Positions 15,906-25,174 of a DNA stretch of 37,210 nucleotides are shown here, piece by piece (the first letter of the stretch is position 1; each line of letters starts with the position of its first letter). Position numbers and translations under genes: made by a program. The DNA comes from JBMOJK01 sp049315825 (GTDB lineage: Bacteria > Patescibacteriota > Gracilibacteria > BD1-5 > UBA2023), in NCBI GenBank assembly GCA_049315825.1, contig JBMOJK010000011.1, positions 1 through 37,210 on the forward strand. Reading direction: 5' to 3'. Below the pieces are notes generated by a model. It saw nothing but the letters and a program-made list of their open reading frames with translations. It was not told where the DNA came from and did not search any database.

Positions 15906-17551
15906 TATTTCTCAATAATGAAATCAATATTGTCTGGACTCGATGAAACGTGTGTAAGCCAGAATGGAGAAAGACGAATCTTTACCTTCGCGATATTATT
16001 ATCGTTGAGGAGGATAGAAGTTGCAGCTTCCGTCGAAAGACCTGCAATGAGATTCTTGAGTTTCTTGGTGAGATTATTGCTCGAATCTTCGAAATTATAC
16101 GAAATCGTTGCCGAGAGATCCGTCGTTCCCTTCAGGATAAACTGTGGAGTTTGAGTACGGCTGATAATATTGGTGATCTTGAGAGAATTACTGAGAATCT
16201 CATGGAGCTTTTCAGTGCCATAGAGGAGTTTCTCGTTCATAAGATTGCGCAATATCGCAAGTGCAGCTGCTCGATCAAATGTATACGTAGATACTTTAAG
16301 TGTACCCTTGAGTGTAACGTCAGTGATCTTATCACCTACCTTCGCACCACCCAGTACTTCAATTTGTGGTTCAGAATAGGAGATATTTTCTGGGATATCG
16401 AGAATATCATAGTTCTTGCCAGTATCTGCATTGGATTTGGCAATGTCTTCTTTGAGTCCATCGAGTGCAGCGGATCGAAGCTTATCAGCGAGGATAGACT
16501 TGAACTTTGTAAGTTCTTCATCAGTGAGAACATGCACTGTAGGATTCTGACCGCCAAAGAATGGCTTAAGTGACTTCGCATATATCTTGTCACGATTGAA
16601 CTTAAGACCCGGCATATCGAGGAGTGTGCCTTCTGGGATATTTCCACGCACTCCGATGAGTTCACCCTTCGCATCATAGCCATCCGCTGTCAAAACTGAC
16701 TCAGTACGACCGATCACTACAGAACCCGACTCAGTTTTAATAGGAGGGATTTTGATCCATTCCGTCGAACGGAACACAAGACCATCCTGTGTAACAAAAC
16801 GCGTATTTGGTCGGAATATTTGCTCGTTTGGAAGCTCGTTGAATATCTCGATTGCTCCCTTTGCAGCACGAACACTCTTGAGATCAAACGTAGAAACATT
16901 GAACGCGTACTCAATATTTGCAGTATGTTCCGCCTTGCGGACTGGGATGATGGAACGGGTATCAAGCACTGACTGATAGTCGCTTTCCTGGAAGATAAGA
17001 TTCTGTGACACCGTTTTTACCACGAAGTCTGGCGAGATCGATACGTACGTCTTCGAGACTGCAAAGTAAAAAATGAACACCAAAAGCGAGATTGAAAGCA
17101 CCAATCCTACAAACAGAAGGAAAACATTGGAATCTGCCAAGAAAGAAGAATTCTTGAATGTATGATGTCGCGAGCGACGCTTTTCGAACATGTATGCCAT
17201 GCGGAAAAGCACCTTTCGAACTTCATAGAGGAAATACTCGAAAAATGTGAAATTATGACGAAGAATATGTTCTTTAGAATAGGATTCTTCGAATTCGATA
17301 TTGTCACTTTTCGAGAAAAAACGAATCCCCAGCCCTTCTCCAATGCGTCTGAGATCCTTGTCTGTTGAGATGATCTGAAACTTCTTCGTTGGAAATTTCG
17401 AAAGCAGGAATTTGAGCACAAAGTACTGATGCAACGCAGTTTTCCCAACCAGCTCAAGTGTCACAATAGACTCTGAAACACCCGAAATCATAGCCATGAT
17501 TTCAGCAAGATCGAGTCTTTCATTGATAACGAGTCGAGCATCTCTATTCAT
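15905..17551 (-). CDS. Baseplate-J/gp47-like single-span membrane protein
   Basis: The 548-residue product has a cytoplasmic N-terminal domain (1-140), one membrane helix at about 143-166 (FLLFVGLVLSISLLVFIFYF) and a large outer domain. The outer domain contains the baseplate-J-like succession RAAKGAIEIFNELP, NTRFVTQDGLVFRS, ADGYDAKGE and GNIPEGTLLDMPG. In CPR genomes such proteins are annotated from the gp47/baseplate J fold. Being encoded next to a PilM-like ATPase, it could take the place of PilN/PilO in an envelope-spanning pilus platform; this is inference. It overlaps the PilM gene by 8 nt and tsaD by 1 nt. No UGA codon. Confidence 0.65.
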   Translation of the reverse strand: MNRDARLVINERLDLAEIMAMISGVSESIVTLELVGKTALHQYFVLKFLLSKFPTKKFQIISTDKDLRRIGEGLGIRFFSKSDNIEFEESYSKEHILRHNFTFFEYFLYEVRKVLFRMAYMFEKRRSRHHTFKNSSFLADSNVFLLFVGLVLSISLLVFIFYFAVSKTYVSISPDFVVKTVSQNLIFQESDYQSVLDTRSIIPVRKAEHTANIEYAFNVSTFDLKSVRAAKGAIEIFNELPNEQIFRPNTRFVTQDGLVFRSTEWIKIPPIKTESGSVVIGRTESVLTADGYDAKGELIGVRGNIPEGTLLDMPGLKFNRDKIYAKSLKPFFGGQNPTVHVLTDEELTKFKSILADKLRSAALDGLKEDIAKSNADTGKNYDILDIPENISYSEPQIEVLGGAKVGDKITDVTLKGTLKVSTYTFDRAAALAILRNLMNEKLLYGTEKLHEILSNSLKITNIISRTQTPQFILKGTTDLSATISYNFEDSSNNLTKKLKNLIAGLSTEAATSILLNDNNIAKVKIRLSPFWLTHVSSSPDNIDFIIEK

Positions 17552-18737
17552 ATCGGTAGATTACATATCGGAGGATACGGGCGATGGGATCGTGCTTTTG
17601 ACGCACGAGCTCTTCGGCGGTTTTGGTGAGTGCATAAGCAACAGCATATTCTGGCGCAAGATCTTCGTCCTCTGGGATAAGCGGAAGCCCCCGCACATTC
17701 ATGTGTGGAAGTTTGGACTTAAATGCACCAACAAAAAGATCGATGAAATATTTCGTACTCATCGCTCCCGAGAAATAAATATTTCTCACGAGGAAGTCAG
17801 GCGCAATATCTCGAAGTGCCACCGTTACTCCATCCACTAAGATATCCAAAAATTCATCCTGCGCCGCGCGCACCTCGCGATCATCTGGATCTTCTGCGAC
17901 GAGGCGATTTTCAACCTCGAGATGAGAGAGGGTGGAATGTTTACGAGCAAAGATTGACTCGAGCATCGAAGCCCCAAACGGAATAACGACCGAACCAAGG
18001 ATTTCTGAATAATTCTCAAGAACCACCGTCGTATGCGATGCTCCAATGTCTATAAAACAGTTCGGATCAAAGAGTTCGAGCGAAGCTTCCTGAGCCTTTG
18101 GAAGCGCTATCGCAGTTGGTACGAAGGAGATGAGCTTCTTGTCGAGATCTCGAACGATGCTTGAGTAGAGGAGAAATGTACTCACAGGAAGAAATACATT
18201 GCAGACCGTGAGACTCACGTTGGTTCCACTAAATCCGATCGGATTGCTCACTTTTTTCCCATCAATTACGATCGAAGTAAGTGCGGTAGTTACGAGCTTC
18301 ATTTGCCCTTCGGATTCGAGTACTCGAGCGAGGATGCGAGGTTTAGCACGATCGAGAGATTTGCTTTCGATTTTCCCGATCATGCGGTCAATTTCCTCCA
18401 TATTGAGTGGAGAGTTCGGATTCTCACGAACATAGTTCATCGAGAGCGTATCCGTGATCATCGAACCTGACTGGATCGAGAAGATCACATCTTCAACTAC
18501 CCCTTCATGAGACTGGGAGAGTTTAAGTACTGTCTTGCGAACCGACTCAGAAACACCTCGAAGATCAGCGATCTCACCGTTGATTGTGTATTTTTTACTC
18601 TGACGAGTAGATGCTTTACCGATGATCTTAAGCTCACCATTCTCCAGTTCACATAAAAGAACCTTCACACGTGAAGATCCAATATCAACTACGAAAAAAC
18701 GATCGTATTCGGAAAGTGTACGAATGCTAAATCCCAT
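17544..18737 (-). CDS. PilM/FtsA-like actin-fold ATPase
   Basis: The 397-residue product has the actin-like phosphate 1 motif FFVVDIGSSRVKVLLCE, an SHS2-type insertion in the first half, the phosphate 2 motif CFIDIGASHTTVVL and the adenosine-type motif NIYFSGAMS. These are typical of PilM and FtsA, cytoplasmic ATPases that assemble under the membrane; PilM binds the cytoplasmic tail of PilN in type IV pilus systems. The neighbour is a single-span protein with a cytoplasmic N-terminus, which supports PilM over FtsA. It lies 3 nt after the TPR gene and overlaps the next gene by 8 nt. No UGA codon. Confidence 0.75.
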   Translation of the reverse strand: MGFSIRTLSEYDRFFVVDIGSSRVKVLLCELENGELKIIGKASTRQSKKYTINGEIADLRGVSESVRKTVLKLSQSHEGVVEDVIFSIQSGSMITDTLSMNYVRENPNSPLNMEEIDRMIGKIESKSLDRAKPRILARVLESEGQMKLVTTALTSIVIDGKKVSNPIGFSGTNVSLTVCNVFLPVSTFLLYSSIVRDLDKKLISFVPTAIALPKAQEASLELFDPNCFIDIGASHTTVVLENYSEILGSVVIPFGASMLESIFARKHSTLSHLEVENRLVAEDPDDREVRAAQDEFLDILVDGVTVALRDIAPDFLVRNIYFSGAMSTKYFIDLFVGAFKSKLPHMNVRGLPLIPEDEDLAPEYAVAYALTKTAEELVRQKHDPIARILRYVIYRYE

Positions 18738-18740
18738 AAA

Positions 18741-19292
18741 TTAGATACGCATAAGGGCTCGGATTTCTGGGATGCGGTGCTCCTTCCCAGCTCGACGAAG
18801 AAGATCTTCTGCTTCAGAGAGCTCTGTCCCATCAGAGAGAAGAGCTACGCCGAGATCTTCCATAATGAGAACATCATCTGGAGCGAGATTGAGGGCACGC
18901 TTGAGAAGGAAAATCCCTTTATCACCCTTTCCAGTAACCGTGAAAGCCCATCCGAGATTACGAAGGATCTCAGGATTATTTGGGAAATTCTCATTGGCCT
19001 GACTCAGAAGGTCAATCCCCTTTTTGAATTCACCACGAGAAACAGCGATATATCCCATGAGATACATCCCTGTAGCAGAGTTTGTATTGAGATCTTGGGC
19101 AATCTTCATAGAAGATTCTGCAGAAACTAAGTCACCTTGATACAGATAAATATCTGCAAGTTCCTCATACAAACGATAGTCGTCAGTATATTGAACCAGA
19201 AGTGTATCAACGAGTTTCTTTGCTTCTGGATACGCTCCAGAGGATTTGAGATTTTCGATTTCGTGGATGTAGCGTACGAGTGGGTCGTTCAT
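18741..19292 (-). CDS. TPR-repeat protein
   Basis: The 183-residue product consists of TPR-like helix pairs from about residue 15 to 165 (EELADIYLYQGDLVSAESSM, YLMGYIAVSRGEFKKGIDLL, NLGWAFTVTGKGDKG). TPR proteins act as scaffolds; in pilus systems PilF-type TPR proteins assist assembly, and that role is plausible here. I choose the ATG at 19290-19292 because the preceding in-frame ATG at 19299-19301 lies within the -10 box, so the transcript would begin at the later ATG (leaderless). First gene of the PilM operon. No UGA codon. Confidence 0.75.
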   Translation of the reverse strand: MNDPLVRYIHEIENLKSSGAYPEAKKLVDTLLVQYTDDYRLYEELADIYLYQGDLVSAESSMKIAQDLNTNSATGMYLMGYIAVSRGEFKKGIDLLSQANENFPNNPEILRNLGWAFTVTGKGDKGIFLLKRALNLAPDDVLIMEDLGVALLSDGTELSEAEDLLRRAGKEHRIPEIRALMRI

Positions 19293-19299
19293 GGGTTTC

Positions 19300-19327
19300 A
19301 TGATAGGGAAATATCCCCCGTTTTCAA
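19300..19327 (-). promoter_or_regulatory. Promoter of the TPR-PilM operon, leaderless
   Basis: On the minus strand TTGAAA (19322-19327), 16 nt spacer and TATCAT (19300-19305). The -10 box ends 7 nt before the ATG at 19292. The spacer and -35 also form part of a GC-rich hairpin (CCCCG/CGGGG). Confidence 0.6.
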
Positions 19328-19344
19328 GCGGGGTTTTGAGAAAA

Positions 19345-19372
19345 AATAAACCAAGCAAAGACTTGGTTTATT
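19345..19372 (-). terminator. Terminator of the ABC transporter gene
   Basis: An 11-bp perfect stem (19345-19355 with 19362-19372) followed on the minus strand by a T run. The TAA stop of the ABC gene (19368-19370) lies in the first arm. Confidence 0.85.
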
Positions 19373-21125
19373 CAATAAATCCGTGCTTCTGATAATCCAC
19401 CATTTCTTTGTAGACCGAAGAAGAATCGTACAGTTCCATATGACTTCCGCTTCCGATGACTTCTCACTGTTCAAGGAGATAAATCTTGTCGGCATGTTGG
19501 ATCGTTGAGAGTCGGTGTGCGATGATGATCGAAGTACGACCAGCCATGAGTTTCTCGAGAGCATCCGAGACGAGTTTCTCTGTCTTGGAGTCGAGGGCGG
19601 AAGTTGCCTCGTCGAGGATAAGGATCTCAGGATTTGCGAGGATCGCACGAGCAATCGCGATGCGCTGCTTCTCGCCTCCAGAGAGCTTGAGTCCACGTTC
19701 ACCGACCATCGTTTCGAATCCTTCTGGGAGAGATTCGATGAATTCGAGGACATTTGCGTCTGCACAGGCTTGCTTGATTTGGTCGAGAGTTATGCCCTCG
19801 CGGACATAGCCAAGATTATTTACAAGGGTGTCATTGAAGAGCGTAGTGTCCTGGAATACCGCCGCGATTTTTCCTCGAAATGACTCGAGCGAGAATTCTC
19901 GAAGATCCACTCCATCCGCTCGGATCGAACCAGAAATCGGGTCGTAGAATCTAGAAAGCAGACTTGCGAGCGTGGATTTTCCTGATCCTGTATGACCAAC
20001 AAGCGCAGTTTTCGTGCCACGTACAAACGCGAGATTTACATCTGAAAGCACTTTGCGCTCTGTGTTTGGATAGACGAAAGAGGCATTTTCAAAAGTCAGT
20101 TCCTTTTGAATACCATGGAATTCTTTCGTTCCATCATCTGTTTCAGACGGAGCATCAAGAACTTCGCGGTATTTTGCATAGTCAGCGGCAAATCGAACAA
20201 GGTTACGGTAGCTGGCTTCGAGCTGGAGAAATGGACCCGTGAGTTTCCCAGAAACCGCAACAAAGAGAACGATATCTCCGAGTCCGATGATCCCACGAGA
20301 ATAGAAATAGAGAGAAGCAAGCATAACTGCAAGTGAGATGAGCAGATGAATCGCTTGTCCGCCTGCCTCCAAGAATGCCCAATAGACACTTACTTTTCGC
20401 TGTGCGAGAGCAGCAGTTCGGACGCGAGACTCTAGTTCACTCACATCAAACCCGATACGGGTAAAGAGCTTTACGACGAGCACATTGAGCATGCTGTCTC
20501 CCGCCCTTGCGTAGACTTGATCCCATTTATCACTTGCGCTTTTTTGAGCTACATGAGCCTTTGTCCCAAGAACAATCGGTAAAATAAATACAATTGGGAT
20601 AACTATCAAGAGCGTGATTGTGACAACAGGACTTGTAGTAAAACACAGTACAATAAACCCAATACACAAGAGGAAATTCTTGAGCATATTGAGAATCACT
20701 TCATTGGTTGCATCGTAGACAGAATACACTCCACGGTTGAAAATTTTGATTTTTTCAGCGTTATTGGTTGAGATGTGGTAGATATACGGTCGCATAAGAA
20801 ATGCTCGAAGACCCCGTCAAATCACCACCGCCCAATGCGATTCTATAAGTCGATGAAAGTAGTAATCAAGCACAAACCCGAATGCAATCGAAGCAAATAC
20901 AAATCAGCCCCAGAAAACAATGAGTACTATGAGTGAACTTGCTTGATTGGGCACGAAAGTGGGAGCCCCGAGTTCATCGATGATGAGTTTATAGATATAT
21001 GGTTCAGAAACCTGTACTGCCACGAGCAGTACAGAGACTGGAACAATCCAGAAAAGATGCTTTGCGAGTGGCTTATACTCCAAAAGCATGTCGCGAACGA
21101 GCGCGAAAATAGACGACTTTTTCAT
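19368..21125 (-). CDS. ABC exporter, fused membrane and ATPase domains (MsbA/MDR type)
   Basis: The 585-residue product is a half-transporter: a six-helix membrane domain in the first 320 residues (for example LFWIVPVSVLLVAVQVSEPY and FLLCIGFIVLCFTTSPVVTI), then an ATPase domain with Walker A GHTGSGKST (about 375), signature LSGGEKQR, Walker B ILILDEATSALD and H-loop AHRLS. It should work as a dimer exporting lipids or small hydrophobic compounds; the substrate is not predictable. Three TGA codons are glycine: two in the membrane domain (20904-20906 and one near 20815) and one at 19464-19466 in EQ-G-EVIGSGSH, where ABC proteins normally have glycine. It is not overlapped by neighbours. Confidence 0.92.
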
Positions 21126-21210
21126 AAAAATATGCGAAGAAACACCCTAGAATTCTAGAGCGGTAGAGAGTTTTGATTGTCTGATTTTGGATTTACAAAA
21201 TCACAAGGAA

Positions 21211-22305
21211 TTAGATCTCTTTTGAGATACTCTTTCCTTTTTCAGTAGCGAGAGATTCGCCGTTTTCCTTGAGCGCAAGCTGCCCACAGGCTGCATCGAT
21301 ATCATCGCCCATGGTATGACGGATGGTCGAAGGAATTCCTGCTTTTTCGAGTTCGCGCTGGAATTTCTGGATGAGAAGCTTCGAAGTTGGAAGCATCCCA
21401 GTTCCCATAATCCCCTCTCCAGGATTGTACGGGATGAAATTCACATGTGCAAGTCGCCCCTTGAGAAGATCAGCAAGTTCACGAGCATACTCTACACGAT
21501 CAGTAACACCACTGATCATGATGTACTCGTAGAAAATTCGCTTGTTTGTCTTAGCAACATAGCGATCAAGACTCTCCATGAGCTTGTCGATCGGATACGT
21601 GTGATCCACTGGCATGATGCGAGATCGTGCAGCGTCGTTTGGAGCATGCAATGAGATCGCGAGTGAAGTCTGTGGGAAATCATCACCGAAGCGATCAATC
21701 CCGGGAACAATACCACACGTCGAAACGGTAACTCGTCGGTTGGAGATGTCGATCTTCTTTTGAGCACACAAAATCTGGATAGATTTCTTGAGGTTCTCGT
21801 AGTTGAGAAGAGGTTCACCCATTCCCATGTATACGATGTTTCGGAGCTTCTTTCCATCAGCATTGAGCAGGTGCGATGCATGGACTGCTTGTTCTACGAT
21901 TTCAGTGAAATCAAGATTGCGGATGAGACCGAGTTTCCCGGTTGCACAGAAAGAACACGCCATCGGACAACCTGCCTGCGAGCTCACACAGAGCGTATTT
22001 CGGCCTGAGAGATGACGCATGAGAACTGCTTCGATCATCTTATCATCGTGCGTCTTGAAGAGGAATTTCGTCGTCTGTCCATCATCGGAAGTTACCTCCG
22101 AGTGCACACGAAGTGACATGAAATAACAATTTTGTGCCAGAAGTGTTCGAATCTCTTTTGGAAGAGTTTCTATTTGCTCGAAATCTGTTATAAAGTTCTT
22201 ATAAATTGCATTCTCGATTTGGGTATAGCGAAATGCCTTATGACCGTTAGCGACAAGGAGCTCCTTTACGCGATTTTCATCATGAATTGAGAACATATTA
22301 TCCAA
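21211..22305 (-). CDS. rlmN: 23S rRNA/tRNA adenine-C2 methyltransferase RlmN
   Basis: This radical SAM enzyme methylates C2 of A2503 in 23S rRNA and of A37 in some tRNAs. The 364-residue product has the N-terminal HhH-like accessory domain, the iron-sulfur cysteines C113, C117 and C120 (CPMACSFCATG), the GMGEPLLNYE motif, and a C-terminal cysteine in AACGQL that resolves the methyl-protein intermediate. The last residues form a short charged tail. The start overlaps the end of the Nudix gene upstream by 8 nt, implying co-transcription. No UGA codon. Confidence 0.95.
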   Translation of the reverse strand: MDNMFSIHDENRVKELLVANGHKAFRYTQIENAIYKNFITDFEQIETLPKEIRTLLAQNCYFMSLRVHSEVTSDDGQTTKFLFKTHDDKMIEAVLMRHLSGRNTLCVSSQAGCPMACSFCATGKLGLIRNLDFTEIVEQAVHASHLLNADGKKLRNIVYMGMGEPLLNYENLKKSIQILCAQKKIDISNRRVTVSTCGIVPGIDRFGDDFPQTSLAISLHAPNDAARSRIMPVDHTYPIDKLMESLDRYVAKTNKRIFYEYIMISGVTDRVEYARELADLLKGRLAHVNFIPYNPGEGIMGTGMLPTSKLLIQKFQRELEKAGIPSTIRHTMGDDIDAACGQLALKENGESLATEKGKSISKEI

Positions 22306-22855
22306 GAATTTGTTTTTTAAGTACTGCGAGGGTTGGGTCGAGACGATAATGTTTAAGAAACATGTACTCGAGTTCGATTTGTTTTAGTTTACCAGAAAAC
22401 AAAAGTTCACAAAATTCATCCCAACTTACTTCAAACGTCGTGATTCTTTCTCCTCCAGAATCAAGCATTGGTTCAGAAACCTTGTACAGATTTCGTGCAA
22501 TCCAAAAATGCATATAAGAATCAATGGAAACCACCCGATGCGATACAAGTAAATCAAAAAATTCCGCATCATACCCAGTTTCTTCAAGCAATTCCCGTCG
22601 CGCTGCTGAACGGGATTGTTCATCTGATTCCACGAGTCAACCAGGGAGGGCTAGAAATACGGGTCCTCCTGGTTGCTCTTCTTGATTTATGAGAATATTT
22701 CAGGTTTTAGTTACTGCAATGACTTTTGCTCCATGCTTACGGGCAACCGCCTCAAATATCTCCTTTCTTCCATCAAACATTTCTTGTTCCCATGTCCATA
22801 CCTCAAACCTTCTTCATCGGAAGGCATTTTCTGCATGTTCCGGAATGCGTGCCAT
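22298..22855 (-). CDS. Nudix hydrolase, ADP-ribose pyrophosphatase-like
   Basis: The 185-residue product is complete only with UGA as glycine (TGA at 22814-22816, 22700-22702, 22637-22639). It has FEVWTWEQEMFDG and KVIAVTKTGNILINQEEQPG near the start, as in ADP-sugar hydrolases, and a full Nudix box G-LVESDE...RRELLEETGY. The first glycine of the box is itself the UGA-coded residue. It probably removes ADP-ribose or a similar toxic nucleotide, although the substrate is not certain. It is followed by, and overlaps, rlmN. The ATG at 22853-22855 follows an A/T-rich region without a Shine-Dalgarno sequence. Confidence 0.85.
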
Positions 22856-22948
22856 GAAATTCAAAAATAAAATTAAATGAATTATTCTTTCCAATCACCA
22901 TGTGCACACGTCCTTTATGCATAAAACTCAGGGAAAGTAAGAAGCAAA

Positions 22949-22974
22949 GTAAGGTGTAGACAACTACACCTTAC
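22949..22974. terminator. Hairpin downstream of the DUF212 gene
   Basis: An 11-bp perfect stem (22949-22959 with 22964-22974) and ACAA loop, 42 nt beyond the stop of the minus-strand DUF212 gene. There is no strong T run, so it may be a weak terminator or a 3'-end protecting hairpin. Confidence 0.5.
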
Positions 22975-23015
22975 ACCAAAAACTTTAGATAAGAAAGCTA
23001 CTTATTTTCGTTGGA

Positions 23016-23429
23016 CTAGAATCCAAGAAAGAGAATAGCGGTAATAATACCGATACAACTTCCCACAAAAGCTTCCTGCGGAAGATGACCAATAGACTCA
23101 TTAAATGGCATTTCTTTCCCGGTGATGTCGTTGAGCGCCTTCGCATGAAGACCCGCCTCGAATCGTACATTGATCGCATCGTAGATGATGATCGTTGAGA
23201 AAACAAGACACACAAGAAAGAGATCATTGAACACTGTGTACTTGATACCAATCGCCGTTGTGAGCGAGGTAACGAGCGCAGAGTGCACAGATGGCATTCC
23301 ACCAGAACCGAAGGAATTCTTGAGAGAGAATTTCTTGATATACGCGAGGTAAATCCCCTTTGTAATCACTGCAAATACCCAAGAAAGAACCGGGATGAAG
23401 AACAGGTGATCTGTGAAAAATGCAGACAT
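23016..23429 (-). CDS. Divergent PAP2-family membrane protein (DUF212)
   Basis: The 137-residue product matches DUF212 (YuiD-like, divergent PAP2 family): an N-terminal hydrophobic helix, the motif SGGMPSVHSALVTSL, then further membrane helices with YDAINVRFEAGLHAKALN and a final GHLPQEAFVGSCIGI segment. It resembles lipid phosphatases that carry a PSVHSA motif, but its activity is not established. It is the last gene of the secE-nusG-greA operon, 1 nt after greA. No UGA codon. Confidence 0.85.
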   Translation of the reverse strand: MSAFFTDHLFFIPVLSWVFAVITKGIYLAYIKKFSLKNSFGSGGMPSVHSALVTSLTTAIGIKYTVFNDLFLVCLVFSTIIIYDAINVRFEAGLHAKALNDITGKEMPFNESIGHLPQEAFVGSCIGIITAILFLGF

Positions 23430-23430
23430 A

Positions 23431-23904
23431 TTATTTTACGTCAATGATTTCAAATTCGAATGTCCCAGCTCCAGACTTTCCGTGAACCTTGTCACCCACT
23501 TCCTTACCGATGAGTGCACTTCCGATTGGAGATTCATTGCTGATCTTCCCTTCGAAGATGTCGGCTTCTGTAGGACCTACGATCTTGTATGTGAAAACTT
23601 CACCTTCAGCATCCTTGATCGTTGCAGTGTTTCCGATAACCACACCAGATGACTTTCGAGCAGACTTCTTGTCGTCGATAAGTTCGTAGTTCTTAAGGAT
23701 TTCTTCGAGTTCGATGATTCGAAGTTCGATGTGAGCCTGTTCGTTACGAGCATCTTCGTATTCTGAGTTTTCTGAAAGGTCACCGAAAGAGATCGCTTCT
23801 TTGAGCTTTTCTGCGACTTCAACACGCTTTGTTTCTTTGAGATTTCGGAGTTCTTCCTGGATTTCAGCGAGACCTTCGCTCGTGAGGAGAGTTTTCTTAG
23901 CCAT
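23431..23904 (-). CDS. greA: Transcription elongation factor GreA
   Basis: GreA rescues backtracked RNA polymerase by stimulating transcript cleavage. The 157-residue product has the N-terminal coiled coil with the active tip DLSENSEYEDAR (conserved Asp and Glu), and the C-terminal FKBP-like domain with VGPTEADIFEGKIS and SPIGSALIGKEVGD. Length is normal for the family. It lies 10 nt after an unknown membrane protein and just before DUF212. No UGA codon, no Shine-Dalgarno sequence. Confidence 0.97.
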   Translation of the reverse strand: MAKKTLLTSEGLAEIQEELRNLKETKRVEVAEKLKEAISFGDLSENSEYEDARNEQAHIELRIIELEEILKNYELIDDKKSARKSSGVVIGNTATIKDAEGEVFTYKIVGPTEADIFEGKISNESPIGSALIGKEVGDKVHGKSGAGTFEFEIIDVK

Positions 23905-23914
23905 GGGAAAATGA

Positions 23915-24610
23915 TTATTTTTTAGTGAGGAGCTTTTTGATCTTTGGGTAGAGGGATTTCGGGATTTCTAGACCGATTGCCCGTCCTTCGAGTGAAGTAA
24001 CAAATCGAATCATAGTATCTTTCTTGTTGGTTGCATTGAGGTAGAATGTCGCATCGAAGAATGTGTCCGATTCATTGATGGCGTATACCCCAGAGACCAA
24101 CTTGAGATTAGAGAGCATTACACTGTAAGGCTCTGCAAAGACATAGATTTTTACCTTTGCCTTCTCATCGATATAGGTCGTATAGTCGAGCGATGAGAAG
24201 ATATGGATGTCGAATATTCCTTTGTTCTCAGTCTTCTTTGGGAAAATATCAGGCATCAAACGCGTGAGCATGAGTGCTGAGATGGGATATTCTTTCTTTT
24301 CTGGAGGCGGTGGCGTAACCGGTGCAACAGGAGCTACTGAGCCTGTATTCACCTTGGTCACTGCTTGTGTGCTTCCAGTGAGTGCAAGTGCATCGAGTCC
24401 GATCGCCATCTTTTCGATGGATTCGGAGAGTTTTTGAACCTCACTTGGTGGTGTAACAGTTGGCACTCCGGACGTTTGTTCGAGCCGCGTAGAGGTGTTA
24501 CCTGTAATAGATCTGATCTGAGCTCGATACGCAGGTGAAAATATCGCAAAGCCAATATTTGCAAATACAGCGAGTACGAGAACCAAGAGAATGGCAACTA
24601 TCGCCCTCAT
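23915..24610 (-). CDS. Hypothetical membrane-anchored protein between nusG and greA
   Basis: I do not recognise a family. The 231-residue product has an N-terminal membrane helix (AIVAILLVLVLAVFANIGFA, about 3-22), a short helical region, a Pro/Val/Thr-rich linker near 90-105 (PVAPVTPPPPEKK) and a compact C-terminal domain of about 120 residues (IFDIHIFSSLDYTTYIDEKA; MIRFVTSLEGRAIGLEIPKS). The layout is an anchored extracytoplasmic domain. Its position inside the secE-nusG-greA operon, 9 nt from nusG, suggests a link to protein export, without direct evidence. No UGA codon. Confidence 0.7.
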   Translation of the reverse strand: MRAIVAILLVLVLAVFANIGFAIFSPAYRAQIRSITGNTSTRLEQTSGVPTVTPPSEVQKLSESIEKMAIGLDALALTGSTQAVTKVNTGSVAPVAPVTPPPPEKKEYPISALMLTRLMPDIFPKKTENKGIFDIHIFSSLDYTTYIDEKAKVKIYVFAEPYSVMLSNLKLVSGVYAINESDTFFDATFYLNATNKKDTMIRFVTSLEGRAIGLEIPKSLYPKIKKLLTKK

Positions 24611-24619
24611 GAGAAAAGA

Positions 24620-25171
24620 TTATTTCTTAGGTCGAACATTTCCGAACTCGATCTCCACTGGAGTATCGCGTCCGAGAAGGTTTACGTTTACCTTGAGTAC
24701 ACCCTTTGCTTCGTTGATTTCGATGATAAATCCATCACTTCCTTCAAATGGAGCAGAGAGGATAGTAACTTCATCTCCGATACGAAGACTCGTTGTGTAT
24801 TTTTCAGTCTTGTCGGAGAGAACACCCTTGAGCTTTTCAAGCTCTTCGCCCTTTACTGGAACTGGTACAGTACCTGCACCGAGGAAACCGGTAACGTTTG
24901 GAGTATTTCGAACTATGTACCAGCTTTCGTTGGTAACCACCATTTTTACGAGGATATATCCTGGGAAGATGTTTTTCTTCTTTACAACCTTCTTACCACC
25001 TGCGCGTACTGCAACAGTATCGTGAGTTGGAACGAATACGTCGAGGATGAAACGCTCAAGACCGAAGGCTTCGCGTCGCTGCATGAGAGACGAGCGTACA
25101 TTTTCTTCCGTACCTGAAATTACACGGATAACGTACCACTCACCTCCTTCGTTATTGAGACAATCGAACAT
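24620..25171 (-). CDS. nusG: Transcription termination/antitermination factor NusG
   Basis: NusG binds RNA polymerase and couples transcription to translation or Rho. The 183-residue product has the NGN domain with EWYVIRVISGTEENVRSSL, the FPGYILVKMVVTNESWYIVR core and TPNVTGFLG, then the C-terminal KOW domain (GDEVTILSAPFEGSDGFIIE). Second gene of the operon, 3 nt after secE, the usual partner. No UGA codon. Confidence 0.97.
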   Translation of the reverse strand: MFDCLNNEGGEWYVIRVISGTEENVRSSLMQRREAFGLERFILDVFVPTHDTVAVRAGGKKVVKKKNIFPGYILVKMVVTNESWYIVRNTPNVTGFLGAGTVPVPVKGEELEKLKGVLSDKTEKYTTSLRIGDEVTILSAPFEGSDGFIIEINEAKGVLKVNVNLLGRDTPVEIEFGNVRPKK

Positions 25172-25174
25172 GAA

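Noticed and set aside
21140..21205. CTAGAATTCTAG palindrome and a weak GATTTTG/CAAAATC hairpin between rlmN and the ABC gene
   Set aside because: Short, A/T-rich, with no T run or convincing operator context; could be chance.
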